The position numbers and the translations under genes were made by a program. A DNA stretch of 64,000 nucleotides from Ornithodoros turicata. Its lineage: Eukaryota > Arthropoda > Arachnida > Ixodida > Argasidae. The notes beneath the pieces are model-generated. The model saw nothing but the letters and a program-made list of their open reading frames with translations. It had not been told where the DNA came from and did no database searches. Positions 9,568-20,500 of this stretch are shown here, in pieces (positions within the stretch are counted from its first letter, which is position 1; each line of letters starts with the position of its first letter). Location of the stretch: the NCBI RefSeq assembly GCF_037126465.1, contig NC_088201.1, forward strand, positions 141,920,376-141,984,375, written 5' to 3'.

Positions 9568-10835
9568 GTTGGCACATTACGGGGGTTTGGTCTTTGCTGC
9601 GGACAGCCCCGACGAAAGTGGTCCGGGCTGCCGCACGTCCAACAGCCGGCTGGCATTCTGCGTTGCTGCCGCGGAGCATACCGTTGCTCCTGCGGCCTCC
9701 TTGGGGTTTCGCCAGCTAAATAGCCGGGTTGCCCATGATTATGGGACAGGACGGGTCTGCCAAGGCTCGTTCCTGCGGGGATCGCCCTCTGTTCATAACG
9801 GAAGGGATCGGGTGCTCGGCGTGATGGCTCCGCATAATAATTGCGGTTCTGCTCATCCAGACCCACTGCAGGTGGGCGCTCAACCGAGGCTGCTCCCGCT
9901 GACCACGCACAGCGCGGTTCTAACGCCAATTGAGGCGGCGGCGGGGGCCGATACTCGAGTTCCGCTACGAGGTCTCCTTCAATTGTGCGAGCCTCTTGCG
10001 CCAGCGCTTCAAGGCTATTAAAGCGATGGGCTCGAAGATAGGGCCGGTAGCGAGGGTGACACTGACGGATAGCCCGCGTCACACGCTGCTCCTCTGTAGC
10101 AGTAGGTTCGGCTCTGCTATACAGGTCTTGCAAGGCCCGAACGAATTCTGCTAAGGTCTCATCTGGATGCTGAGTACGCTTATGCAGCTCCTCCAGGATA
10201 CGATATTCGTAATCCGGTGGAAGAAATTCGCTCTTAAACCGCTTCTGAAAGTCCTGAACGGACGTAAACCTCGACTGCAGCCGAAGCCAGCGAGCGGCGT
10301 CTCCGATCAAAGCAACCTGCAGGATGCGTTGTATCAGGACTTCATCTGAGGTTCCCATACCAGTCTGATAGGCTGCAAGGTCATCCAAGAAGTCTGCGAC
10401 CGACTTTGTATCGGTGTAACCTGAGAAGGTAGGGACCGGTAAATTCAGTCGCAGGGGCGCTTGTGCCTGCGGCGGCGAAACCGACCCGGCATCAAGGCGT
10501 TGTGCCACCAACGAACATAACTCCGTCATGCGTGACAAGAGTTCTGTCGTTATAGCGGAGTCCAACTGCGGCACTGCAGGCACTGCAGATACCGTAATTG
10601 ACGTACCTTGGGACGGAGGCACTGCATGTGCTCCTTTGCCCCCGGCTGGTCCTTTCGGCTCCGAAGGCGCCTCGGTGCCGGAAACCAACCCTTCCTCCGT
10701 ACGGGACTCCTGCTGCACCGTGCCCTTCCATCCGTTCCGGAGGTCGTATCGGCCTCGCGGCGGCGAATGCTCCATCGACTCCTGGGCTCGGGCACCGAGT
10801 GGGAGCTGCGAAGCACTCGAAAACAACTGAAACAC
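9540..10835 (-). CDS. gag: Gypsy 1 Gag (capsid/nucleocapsid)
   Basis: This 431-residue frame ends with a CCHC zinc knuckle (C-x2-C-x4-H-x4-C, CWTCGSPDHFRRGC) and an Arg-rich tail, typical of the nucleocapsid end of Gag. The middle (FSGYTDTKSVADFLDDL and the region through GDAARWLRL) matches the retrotransposon Gag capsid pattern. A second Met at residue 21 (about 10775) is an alternative start and precedes a basic stretch. The stop at 9540-9542 is bypassed in a fraction of translation if the upstream frameshift works. Gag would package the RNA into particles in the cytoplasm. Confidence 0.92.
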   Translation of the reverse strand: MFQLFSSASQLPLGARAQESMEHSPPRGRYDLRNGWKGTVQQESRTEEGLVSGTEAPSEPKGPAGGKGAHAVPPSQGTSITVSAVPAVPQLDSAITTELLSRMTELCSLVAQRLDAGSVSPPQAQAPLRLNLPVPTFSGYTDTKSVADFLDDLAAYQTGMGTSDEVLIQRILQVALIGDAARWLRLQSRFTSVQDFQKRFKSEFLPPDYEYRILEELHKRTQHPDETLAEFVRALQDLYSRAEPTATEEQRVTRAIRQCHPRYRPYLRAHRFNSLEALAQEARTIEGDLVAELEYRPPPPPQLALEPRCAWSAGAASVERPPAVGLDEQNRNYYAEPSRRAPDPFRYEQRAIPAGTSLGRPVLSHNHGQPGYLAGETPRRPQEQRYAPRQQRRMPAGCWTCGSPDHFRRGCPQQRPNPRNVPTGNGRSRRR

Positions 10836-11002
10836 ACTCGAACAAACAAAACGCTAGCTCAGAAAAGAAAAAGTGACACCCCGGAAAAAGAACACAAACA
10901 AACCGGCGGGTCCTGACTGAAAGAAAAGAAAAAAACGTACCAAAGGAAAAATTAACAACGCGTGCTGCGTCCTCCCCGCTGTCGAACGGACGAACTGTGA
11001 CC

Positions 11003-11019
11003 CCAAACGTTGGGCGCCA
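11003..11019 (-). other. primer-binding site of Gypsy 1
   Basis: Two nucleotides inside the 5' LTR, the minus strand reads TGGCGCCCAACGTTTGG, the expected form and place for a tRNA primer-binding site starting with TGG. I did not assign the tRNA species. Confidence 0.75.
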
Positions 11020-11021
11020 GT

Positions 11022-11283
11022 TGTGGAAAACCCGGTGTTTCCACAACCTCGGGGCGTCAGTCCGTCCGTTCCGTCGCCAAGGAAGACACAGCAAACGAAA
11101 AGGGTTCAAACAACAAACAAGGTTTATTCCATACCTCTGACAACAGATACGGTCGATACTCCCAGAGTAACCCCAGCCTCAACTTCCCACCCGCTTATAT
11201 CATATCGAAGCACACAATCAGCGCCCCCTTCCTGATGGGCGTACTCGTGACCGACGCGCTTGTTATCGACATAGGTCGCGATA
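11022..11283 (-). repeat. 5' LTR of Gypsy 1
   Basis: This 262-bp copy aligns with 5078-5338 along its whole length. It would hold the promoter for the minus-strand element. Confidence 0.92.
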
Positions 11284-11319
11284 GTCTCAAACTCATCCTC
11301 GATAGCATTGGCTGAGATT

Positions 11320-11439
11320 TGTAGCGCCCTCTGTGGACGCCATCATGATGACGACGACGCAATAAACGCGCCGGCCAGTTGTTACCTGGCACGTGCACGG
11401 CACGGACCTATGTTCCTTATTATCTGCTAGGTATCCACA
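11320..11439 (+). repeat. 5' LTR of Gypsy 2
   Basis: It starts TGTAGCG and ends TATCCACA. It contains AATAAA near 11361. The primer-binding site TTGGTGACCCGACTC follows directly from 11442. Confidence 0.92.
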
Positions 11440-11457
11440 AACTTGGTGACCCGACTC

Positions 11458-12335
11458 ATGGACACCGCCGGGACACAGAGCGGCCTAAGCGGTCAGGGTG
11501 AAGCCTCCGACGTATCGTCAGGCCCAGCTGTCCTACAAACTGTCCAGCAAGTCCGCCTCCCGCCTTTTTGGACCAAAAACCCCAAAACTTGGTTCCGTCA
11601 AGTCGAGGCACTCTTCCATGCCCGCCGGATCCAAAGTCAAATGACTAAATACTGTGAGGTACTCCCCTTGATTCCTCCTGACCTGGTCGACGACATCGAC
11701 GACGTACTCTCCACGGTGCAGGCAGATAGAGCTTACGATACCCTGAAATCCGCCATCCTATCTCGTACTGAGATATCGGAGCGCGCCAGGATCCAGCAGC
11801 TCCTAACATCCGAGGAGCTAGGAGACCGTCGCCCGTCGCAGCTTCTCCACCGGATGAAGCAGCTGCTTGGACACTCCGCAGACGACCATGCACCGATATC
11901 CTGAATAGGCTTCCGCACGAGGTCAGGATGATCCTTGCTGGCAATGACGACGTGTCGTTGGATCGACTCGCCGAACTTGCGGATCGAATTACAGATTATG
12001 CTTCCGCAAGCCTTGCCCCCGTCCGTTCGCCCGCGGTTCCAGACAGCCCCTCGACGCCGGACTTGCAAGCGGCAGTGGCCCGCCTGACTGACGAGATGTC
12101 TAGGATGTCATCGCAGATGGCCGACTTGCGCACAGCGTTGAACCGCCGGTCCCGAGATCGAGGACAATCAAGAAACCGGTCTGCGAGTCGTCGACGCGCC
12201 TCGAGCTCAACGCAAGCGTCACAGCATGCTCCAGGAAGCCCTCGGTACTGCTGGTACCACCGTCGTTTTCGCCACCGATCAACGCGCTGCGAGTCGCCCT
12301 GCGACTGGCAGGAAAACCCTCAGGCCGGTCGATAA
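11458..12335 (+). pseudogene. gag: Gypsy 2 Gag with a frameshift
   Basis: The first segment (11458-11904) has the capsid start, with VRLPPFWTKNPKTWFRQVEA. It then hits a stop just after HSADDHAPI. The homologous continuation (DILNRLPHEVRMILAGND) is in another frame from about 11890 and runs to 12335, with a Ser/Arg-rich region and a C/H-rich motif (CWYHRRF, then C-x3-C) as the nucleic-acid-binding end. A single small indel near 11880-11900 explains the break. The last stop, TAA at 12333-12335, shares its final A with the pol ATG. Confidence 0.88.
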
Positions 12336-15300
12336 TGGCGGCAACCGACCACGGCCTACGTCCTGCCCGCCTTCTGTATGTACAGGATCGTATCGCGAAG
12401 CCGCGTTTCCTTATCGATACAGGGGCCCAGGTGAGCGTTATACCGGCGACACCTTCCGATCGGAAAATTCGTCATTGCCTCACACCCCCTCTTCAAGCTG
12501 CGAACAAATCTACGATCCGCACATATGGACTGCGTTCACTAACTTTGGACATCGGCTTGCGCAGGACGTTTCGTTGGCTCTTCGTTGTGGCAGAAGTCGA
12601 CCGGGCCATCATTGGAGCCGACTTTTTACATAATTTTCATCTCGATGTCAGCATTAGGCAACGAAAGTTGAAAGACAACATCACCAAATTAACCACTGAA
12701 GCTGGCATCTCGACGATCAACTCAACCGGCATATGTGCATTTATTCCCGGTTCGCGCTACGAAAACGTCTTGGCTTCCTTTCCCGAGCTGCTCAAGCCCT
12801 GCAATCTTTCAGCGCCAGCCGCGCATCATGTTACGCACCGCATTGAGACCACAGGCCCTCCCATCACGGCGACCTTTCGACGACTATCTGGCGAACGCCT
12901 TTCCATTGCTCGTCGTGAGTTCGAACATATGTTGGACCTGGGCATCATCCGTCCGTCATCTAGCAGCTGGGCTTCGCCGCTGCATATGGTGCCCAAAAAG
13001 GAGCCCAGCGACTGGCGGCCCTGCGGGGATTACCGCGCTCTTAATGCAAGAACAATCCCCGACAGATACCCGCTGCCACACCTCCACGACTTCGCGGAAC
13101 GCCTTGCCGGTGCCACTACTTTTTCAAAGATAGATCTAGTAAAGGCGTATCACCAAATCCCAGTCGAGCCTGAAGACATACCCAAGACAGCAATTACAAC
13201 GCCTTTTGGATTGTTTGAGTATGTGCGAATGCCTTTCGGACTAAGAAACGCCGCTCAAACGTTTCAACGTTTTATCAGCGAAGTTGTCCGAGGCCTCGAC
13301 TTCGTAATTGCCTACATAGATGATCTTCTCGTTTTCAGTCCCACCGAAGAACAACATGAGAAGCACCTCCAGCAGCTTTTCAGCCGGCTCCAGAAATACG
13401 GCTTAGTGGTTAATGCCAAGAAGTGCACTTTTGGAGTCTCCGAGCTCGAGTTCCTCGGGCATCACGTGTCCTCCGACGGAATCCATCCTCTTGCGCATAA
13501 AGTGAAGGCCATCACCGATTTCCCCAAGCCAACGACGATCCGTCAACTACGTCGCTTTCTTGGCTTGGTGAACTTTCACCGTCGGTTCATTGCTAAATGT
13601 GCCGCCATCATTCAGCCACTCACGGACATGCTCCGCAACAACCCGAAGCCATCGTCAAGCGTCCCTTGGTCGCAGTCCGCTGACGCCGCCTTTGCGAATA
13701 TCAAGCAGGCCCTAGCGGACGCTGCTATGCTAGTCCACCCCCGGCACGACGCCCCAAGCCGTCTCATGGTAGATGCGTCTAGCACCGCTGTGGGTGCAGT
13801 TTTGCAGCAGCGTATCGACGACGCCTGGTACCCTGTGGCGTTCTTTTCCCACCGACTAAACGACACGCAAACTCGCTACAGTGTCTTTGGTCGCGAGCTT
13901 TTGGCCATCTACGCAGCAGTCCGTCATTTCCGGTACTTCCTGGAAGGCTGCACATTTCATGTTTTAACCGATCATAAGCCCCTCGCATTCGTATTTCGCA
14001 CCAACCGCACCGACTACCTCGCCCGCGAAGTCCGGCATCTGGCGTACATTTCGGAATTCACGACGGACATACGTCATGTGCACGGTGTGGACAACAGTGC
14101 CGCAGACGCCCTCTCCCGCATTGATTCCATTTCTGCGCCATGCACCGTCGGTCTCGAGGACATCCCAGCGGCGCAAGCTGACGACTCCGAACTGCAACAA
14201 CTGCTAGCCACGCAAGACACGTCGCTGGTGCTGCGCGACGTCCCTATCCCGGCCACACCGACGACTGTCATTTGCGATACCAGCACAGGCGTTAATCAAC
14301 CGTTCATTCCCGTCACGTTGCGCCGGCCCATCTTCGACTCGACCCACGGCCTTTCCCATCCTGGCGTGCGCGCGACCCAAAAGCTCCTGACACAACGCTA
14401 CGCCTGGCCGCGCATGAACAAGGATGTCCAACGCTGGGTCAAGACCTGCATCCCTTGTCAGCGCGCGAAGGTCGGCCGCCACACTCGAACTCCACTTCAA
14501 CCGTTCCTGCCACCTCGCGCCCGATTTGATCATGTGCATGTGGACATCGTCGGTCCCCTGCCACCATCTCAAGGTTTCAGGTACATTCTAACCTGTATCG
14601 ATCGATTTACGAGGTAGCCCGAAGCAGTCCCGCTGACCGACATCACCGCTCAATCAGTCGCTGAAGCTTTTGTCGCATCATGGATCGCGCAGTTCGGATG
14701 CGCCTCCATCGTGACCACCCACCGCGGACGGCAGTTTCAGTGCTCACTGTTCACTGCCCTTACGCAGCTACTCGGAACTCGCCATATCCACACGACTGCC
14801 TATCACCCCGCGGCGAATGGGCTAGTCGAGCAACTGCACCGGCAACTGAAGGTGGCACTCACTGCTCACGATAACCCCGCGCACTGGAGCCAACATCTTC
14901 CCATCGCACTGCTGGGCATCAGATCCTCCGTCAAGGAAGACCTTAGCTGCAGTTCAGCAGAGTTGGTGTACGGCTCCCCGATCCGGCTCCCAGGTGATTT
15001 TCTCACCCCCAGCCCCGCCGAGCCCCATCCATCCCAGACCGCGTACATCGACAAGCTCCATGACTTGTTCCGCTCCATCACCCCGGTTGCGCCGCGCATG
15101 CCGACGCGGAGAACCGTTTTCGTCAGCCAGGACCTCAAGAACGCTTCGCACGTATTCATCAGAACCGACCGCGCCAAGCCACCCCTTACGCCACACTACT
15201 CCGGACCGTACCCTGTGCTCTCCCGCACCTCAAAGACCGTCGTCGTCGACCTCGGTGGCAAACACGACACGGTAGCCCTGGATCGCGTGAAGCCAGCGTA

Positions 15301-15499
15301 CGTCTCCTCCGTCATCCCCTTTAACCCTTGGTGGTCTGTTTCCCGCCTATTCAGCCACACTGAAGCCCGTAGCCCACACAGGCCGAAGGACTGTGACATG
15401 GTCTCTCTCTTCCGACCGTCTCCAGCCGGACGACGCTCTAGAGGGGGGAGCCTTGTAGCGCCCTCTGTGGACGCCATCATGATGACGACGACGCAATAA
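12335..15499 (+). pseudogene. pol: Gypsy 2 Pol with an in-frame stop and altered integrase
   Basis: The frame opens at ATG 12335 and contains protease ([14 protein letters not shown]), reverse transcriptase with the catalytic YIDD, RNase H ([13 protein letters not shown]), and the integrase HHCC finger ([10 protein letters not shown]). A TAG at 14615-14617 replaces the Trp codon normally found after RFTR. The same frame continues to 15499, through a position where the second integrase Asp is expected but the codon at 14720-14722 is CAC (His, in TTHRGRQF), and then a Glu-containing NGLVEQLHRQL. Its tail runs into the 3' LTR. RT and RNase H look complete, but integrase is cut off and lacks a catalytic residue. 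Confidence 0.92.
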
Positions 15500-15573
15500 A
15501 CGCGCCGGCCAGTTGTTACCTGGCAGGTGCACGGCACGGACCTATGTTCCTTATTATCTGCTAGGTATCCACA
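15454..15573 (+). repeat. 3' LTR of Gypsy 2
   Basis: This is a full 120-bp copy preceded by the polypurine tract. It starts TGTAGCG and ends CCACA. Confidence 0.92.
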
Positions 15574-15577
15574 GATT

Positions 15578-16344
15578 CATACGCGAACGCCGTGCGCGCG
15601 CTCAATGCCCTGCCAAGGACACTGAGATGGCGCCTGAGATGGATGCTGATGGCCAGTGTTTTCCCCACAGGATCATGAGCTTCACAGATAAGCACACCAT
15701 GCACACATCCGTGAACTTTTGCGAATATGTGTACTTTTACATAAACGCAGCAGGTGCAGTACATGAAGTACGCGAACGCGGGCAGGTCCACGGAGCAGAG
15801 TTCCACGGCACAAGGCCTACATAACAGTTCCGCTGAGAAGCCATGACTACAACCAACTGGCACGTAGATGGTCCGCTCCTGTGCGCAGCGTGCTTCTCGC
15901 CAGTTTCAACTTGTCCCCTTTTTCCACTCACGAAACCAACAGAAAAATAAATATTTCACCAACAAGCATAAGGCTTTGCGGTCCTGGCTTATGTCTTTCT
16001 AAGTGACACACCGTTACGTCACACCGTCACGTGGTGCTCGCACTCACGAAAACAAAAAAGAACTGGAAATTCACATCTTTCTGCCGAGTCCCCGTCCGAG
16101 GCAGAAAGACATTTTTCTTCAGCATGTGCACCGACCACGCTAATTCCCAAGTGAAAAAAGTGAACGCTTAGTGAAACCACTCGGTAAGATATTAAATTCA
16201 TCAAGCAGTGCGTTTGTGACAAACAAAAACCGTTCCTCAGTATTAAATTTTGCCCCCGGTTAGTCCACATACTTCAACAAATAGAGAAACCACACGAGAG
16301 CGACTGGGAGGCTTTCAGGAAGGCTGCCGGAAAACCGCTAGCAG
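15578..16344. other. no gene recognised
   Basis: This is unique-looking sequence between Gypsy 2 and the next element. Short open frames (15561-15863 minus, 15513-15824 plus) overlap each other and have no motif. Confidence 0.5.
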
Positions 16345-16955
16345 CCCAAGCAGCACGCCAATATTGGTCCAATATTGGACCCATATGGGCTGCCCATATT
16401 GGCAAGCCCATTTTGCGCCAATATTTCTGTGATAACACCAACGGGGTGTCCGTGTAATAATAAAGCATCATGCTGTATAATATTCACCACTGATATTACT
16501 TTTGTCTGATTTTTGCTTTTTATTTCTGCAGATCTAATTGATCCACGTTCACATCACTGAAAAAAAAAGAAAGAAACACGGCAGTGCCCAAACAAACAAA
16601 CAAAAAAAAAACGAAAAACAGGAGCTACTACCGCCTTGCTGAAGGACACAAGCAGTCCCACAGAACTGCCAATGCCAAAGATCCCTCAGAAGCCTTCATT
16701 GGCATCACAATATTATGTGAACTAACAATTTCCAACCCGCTCCGAGAATACAAAGCAGCTAAACACTTTCGTGGCGGTGACGGACACACGCTAGAGCAAT
16801 TTACACTGCTTGCAGCAACTTGAAATCACCTAACTTTACAGAATAGCCATCCCTTCCTATCAAACATTGTGTTTTTTACTTGACCTGCCGCAATTTCGTT
16901 ATCATTACAGTGCCCAGCGACATTTTAGCTCTATGAAACCTCCGTTCGGGCTGTC

Positions 16956-16965
16956 GCGCATGCGC
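16956..16965. promoter_or_regulatory. perfect NRF-1-type palindrome GCGCATGCGC
   Basis: The 10-bp palindrome lies 94 bp upstream of an ATG in a strong translation context (GAAGATGGCG). NRF-1/EWG-type factors bind this motif at animal promoters. The motif is seen; promoter activity is inferred. Confidence 0.4.
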
Positions 16966-17058
16966 ATTAGTTGTAGGACGCGTGATTACGCTCAAACAAC
17001 TCGCTTGTCGCTTGCTCTCAGTCGGCTCGACCGATTGGCATTGGCATCGCGAAGGAAG

Positions 17059-17178
17059 ATGGCGGCGACTTTCAAGACGTGGAATGTTGAGGTGTCGAAT
17101 TCTAGCGAACTTTACGTTGGGAATGCCAAGTACGTTGACTGTTTCGAACAATGTGTACCATCTGCGGGAAGTTGTTGA
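17059..17178 (+). CDS. short first-exon-like frame inside the 16.3-17.5 kb element
   Basis: The frame opens with ATGGCGGCG at 17059 and runs to a stop at 17176-17178, about 39 residues. A possible donor, AAGTACGT (GT at 17130-17131), falls inside it and would leave a 24-residue first exon. The protein is not recognised. It could be the first exon of the element's own lost transposase or a captured host exon with its promoter. Low certainty. Confidence 0.3.
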   Translation: MAATFKTWNVEVSNSSELYVGNAKYVDCFEQCVPSAGSC

Positions 17179-17525
17179 ATGTAACGATGTAGTGAATTGG
17201 TTATTTCACACGCTTCAACGTTCAATCTTGCCGTGCTGCTTGGGCATTTGTGCAACACGGCTACGTACCCTGTTCAGTCAATATGGGGTGTACGCGTGCA
17301 ATATGGGGCCAATATTCCCAACATTTTCCCAATATTGGCTCAAAGTGGGCAATATGGTGCCCATATTGCCAGGATTTTCCCCATATTGGCTGAAACTGGG
17401 CAATATGGGGCCCATATTGCCCATTTTCAGCCAATATGGGGAAAATCTTGGCGAAACGGGTCCCATATTGCACCCGTATCGCCAATGACCAGCCAATATG
17501 GGTCCAATATTGTGTGCTGCTTGGG

Positions 17526-20500
17526 AGACCACAGAGATCCCGTAGACCTTAAAACCACCCAGTCTTTAGCGTGATCTTGGAATGACCTGATTGTATTTAG
17601 CTATCAAGGCGACTATGCGGAAGAACGAGTATGTATTAAAGGCCAAATTTAGGGGCATCCTTTAGCGTTTCATTTAGAATATTATCGTTGAAAGCGAGAG
17701 TTGACTTGATGGTGGGATGACTGTTAACCAGACCTCGTAGTCGGGGATCACTCTGGTTTACACTTCGCAAAATAAACTTCGAGGATAAACTCTTCAAAAT
17801 AAATCACGAAAAAATCCACGGTGTAAAGATAAAGCCGTAAAAATCAACTTTTGCGATACAAACGCTTCAGATTCAAACTTTCAAAATAAATCGTCTCTGA
17901 TTGGTCGACAGGCACGGCAGCCTCAGAGCAGCGAAGGCTTTTGGCTCCCGCGTCTCAAAATAGTTCCCCGCAGGGTGAGGCTTTTTGCGGTGGGCTGGGA
18001 ACGAGGGTACCGAGTCTGGGCGAATCGTTTACTGTTTACTGTATTCTCCGCCGGCTATCAGGATTCTGTTGACACTGCAGTTAATGATTTGCTCTGCTGC
18101 TCGCCTGTCAAATTTGAGTATGTCGAACTCTGAATTCGTGTGGTGTCACCGAATGAGTTCCCGGTGTTGGTCCCAGCCGTCCCAGCTATGGTGGACACCT
18201 GCTATCTGATGAACATTGTCGCGAGCATCGCCATTCTCCTGCAGCTGCCTTGGTTGTGAAGTCGTAGAGTTGAAAAGTGACGATCGACGAAAAAGCCTGA
18301 TTCCGATACCGTGTGGACGTGTTGTGTTTATCCGTCTGTATGTGTTTGTGTGTGTTCCAGCCTCAGAACCGTAGAATCGTGAAATCGGAACCTGCCTGTG
18401 GTTTTCCTTGTGAGCCTACGTTCTGATTAACGCACGGAACAGGTACTGGACAGACTCTCGAAATGCATTTCTGCAAATAAGCTGCATATGAATGTGAAGA
18501 AATTGTGTGTTTGTTTGCAAGAAAAAAACTATTTTCTCTCGAATGAATAACTTGAGTCAGCAGAGGTCCTAATTTTTTTGTAACCAGCATGCGGTAATCT
18601 CAAAGTGTAACGAAATAAGATTCTAATTTCAGGAACATCCACATTGATTCGCGCACCTTCCTAGACAACGATTTGCCATGCAAAAGCTACAAAAGATGTA
18701 TCTAGACATAATACTTCAAGCACTTTGTTTTCACTGGTCTTTGAATACACTGGAACCGAAGAATGCCATTTTCAAGGTATTAAAAACCATGAAATTTTCT
18801 CACAGGAATTTTTGCATCTTTTTTATTCGCGTGGACATACAGTGTAAATTCTGGTTATCAGATGTCGGAACTGAAGAAAACTAAGAGCAACGAAGTAACT
18901 GAAATCAGAAGTGTGAGAAACGAATGGCACTCTCTGTTGTATTTGTTTGCCTTCCTTTCTCTCCTATGATCTTCGCATTCAGAAATCCCCAAGTACGTTT
19001 ATTAGCAGTCACTCTTTATGCCAAGCACCCACGCCAAGAAGAGGTCTAAAATTTACGGTACCAGCTACTTCACTGTATGGTACCCTTGCACCCATTTTTA
19101 CAGCTTATAAATATTGTGCTGAAATATGAAATCGCTGTAAAACTTGCATCATGTACGACATTACATTAAATGTGCTGCTTGCAGTTCTGCAGCGTTGGCA
19201 ATAAGAACGCTCCGGGACTTACTCTCACACAGCCATTATTTCGGGGCCATGTCCTCGCACTAAATGGTCACGAGCATACTTTGGAAAACTATAGCGGCAC
19301 ATAGGGAAACCAACATTGCATTTTCACCGACCTTCTATTTCTAATAATTAAACGAGACCTAATTAGTACATTCGCTTCGGATGTAGAACATGTTGTCATC
19401 CTTTATAACTGCGAACATATTATTTCTCTAAGAATAAAATATCAGTCCATGGACATGCTATATGCACTGCACCTACTAGAAATTAACCAGTGCTTGCTGA
19501 AAGTATACTGGTATTTGTGTCTTATGTGATGTATGGCCCACATTTTCTTTTTGACCAGCTATGCCAGTGTGAGAGCTCCTACGCCAGACTAGCTAATTCC
19601 TCCTCTTTGTCCTCTATGTGGTCACATATATGTTACGCTACAAGGAAGCTACGTGATACCACAGTACCAAAGAGGTGAATTTACATGAAGACAATCACAT
19701 TGCAAAGTGAATAACAACCACCATTATTGACTTAGTTTGCTTGGTCGATGACAACTGAAGGTGGCATATTTATTTCCTCAGATTTTTTTTTATTGGTTTG
19801 TTCCAGCTAAAAACAGAAGCCATACACTGAGCAGCAGGGCATAATAAAACCCTCCATAAGCATCACTTTGCCTCTTTGGCTTTGGCAAGCGTGACTTTGC
19901 CTCCACAAGCATAACTTTGACATAATTGCTTTGTGCCGTGATATAGGGTACTATGACTGTGTTCGCAGTACGATTTAAAACGTTGGCACCTATAGGGCTA
20001 GATTGTAGCCCCTTATTGCGTGCAAATATTCTGATGCCTGCAGAGCTGTAAGCTGTTCTTCCGGGTGAAAGAAAGCTTGAAGACTGCATACGTTGTGGCT
20101 CACTGCCAAAGAGATGCGGTTGGAGAAGAAATTACTGGACATAAAGCACAGTGAGGCATGCTCCACCCAGGCCACAAGGAGGTACACAATTAATTTGAGC
20201 CACCTTCTGTTAATGCAGCAAAAACACCTATTTCCACTGAAAGAAAGACTGTTTTTTTTTTCTGTTGTGGTTGAAGGGCACACGAGATCATAATAAATTG
20301 TTTCCAAAAGCTGTTACGTCGCATTCTGACATGATCTGAGCCAATATGGTCAGCTGATGCTATAAGACCTACAGAAAACACATGCCAGCAGATTCTGAAC
20401 ATGCTATAGAAGAGGGTATGCCCTTGAAATGATGAGATTTGTTCACTTTCCAGATGACTTCAGGTATGTGAAAACAATCATAAATGTTGACAAAGCTGTT

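Larger units (their letters stand above)
5078..11283 (-). mobile_element. Gypsy LTR retrotransposon 1, apparently intact
   Basis: Two near-identical LTRs bound the element (5078-5338 and 11022-11283), and one A in a short A-run is the only length difference noticed. The duplicated target is GTCT (5074-5077 and 11284-11287), possibly AGTCT. On the minus strand the order is 5' LTR, primer-binding site, gag, pol (protease, RT, RNase H, integrase), a third ORF, polypurine tract, 3' LTR. All three ORFs are uninterrupted. Near-identical LTRs and intact genes indicate a recent insertion and possibly an active copy. It lies 36 bp from Gypsy element 2, which is in the opposite orientation. Confidence 0.95.
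11320..15573 (+). mobile_element. Gypsy LTR retrotransposon 2 with 120-bp LTRs, defective
   Basis: LTRs of exactly 120 bp (11320-11439 and 15454-15573) differ at one noticed base (GGCACGTG versus GGCAGGTG). They are flanked by a GATT duplication (11316-11319 and 15574-15577). The order is LTR, primer-binding site, gag, pol, polypurine tract (GAGGGGGGAG, 15441-15450), LTR. Despite the young LTRs, gag carries a frameshift, pol a stop codon, and integrase a changed catalytic residue. Confidence 0.95.
16345..17525. mobile_element. DNA element with CCCAAGCAGCAC termini and CAATATGG subterminal arrays
   Basis: The ends are inverted: CCCAAGCAGCAC at 16345-16356 and GTGCTGCTTGGG at 17514-17525. Next to each end lie alternating CCAATATTGG, CCCATATTGG and GCCCATATTGCC units, about 70 bp on the left and about 250 bp on the right (17270-17515). 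Many of these units are themselves palindromic. The centre holds a promoter-like segment and a short ATG frame (see the next entries). No target duplication was found, so the exact edges could move by a few bases. The superfamily is not assigned. Confidence 0.75.

Noticed and set aside
12316..12324. AAACCCT as a slippery heptamer for Gypsy 2
   Set aside because: It fits the X-XXY-YYZ form but CCC in the second half is inefficient, and no stem was evident after it. The TAATG overlap is a simpler explanation.
16345..17525. CRISPR-like array in the CAATATGG repeats
   Set aside because: The units are irregular, partly palindromic and lie in a eukaryotic transposon; spacing and spacers do not fit CRISPR.
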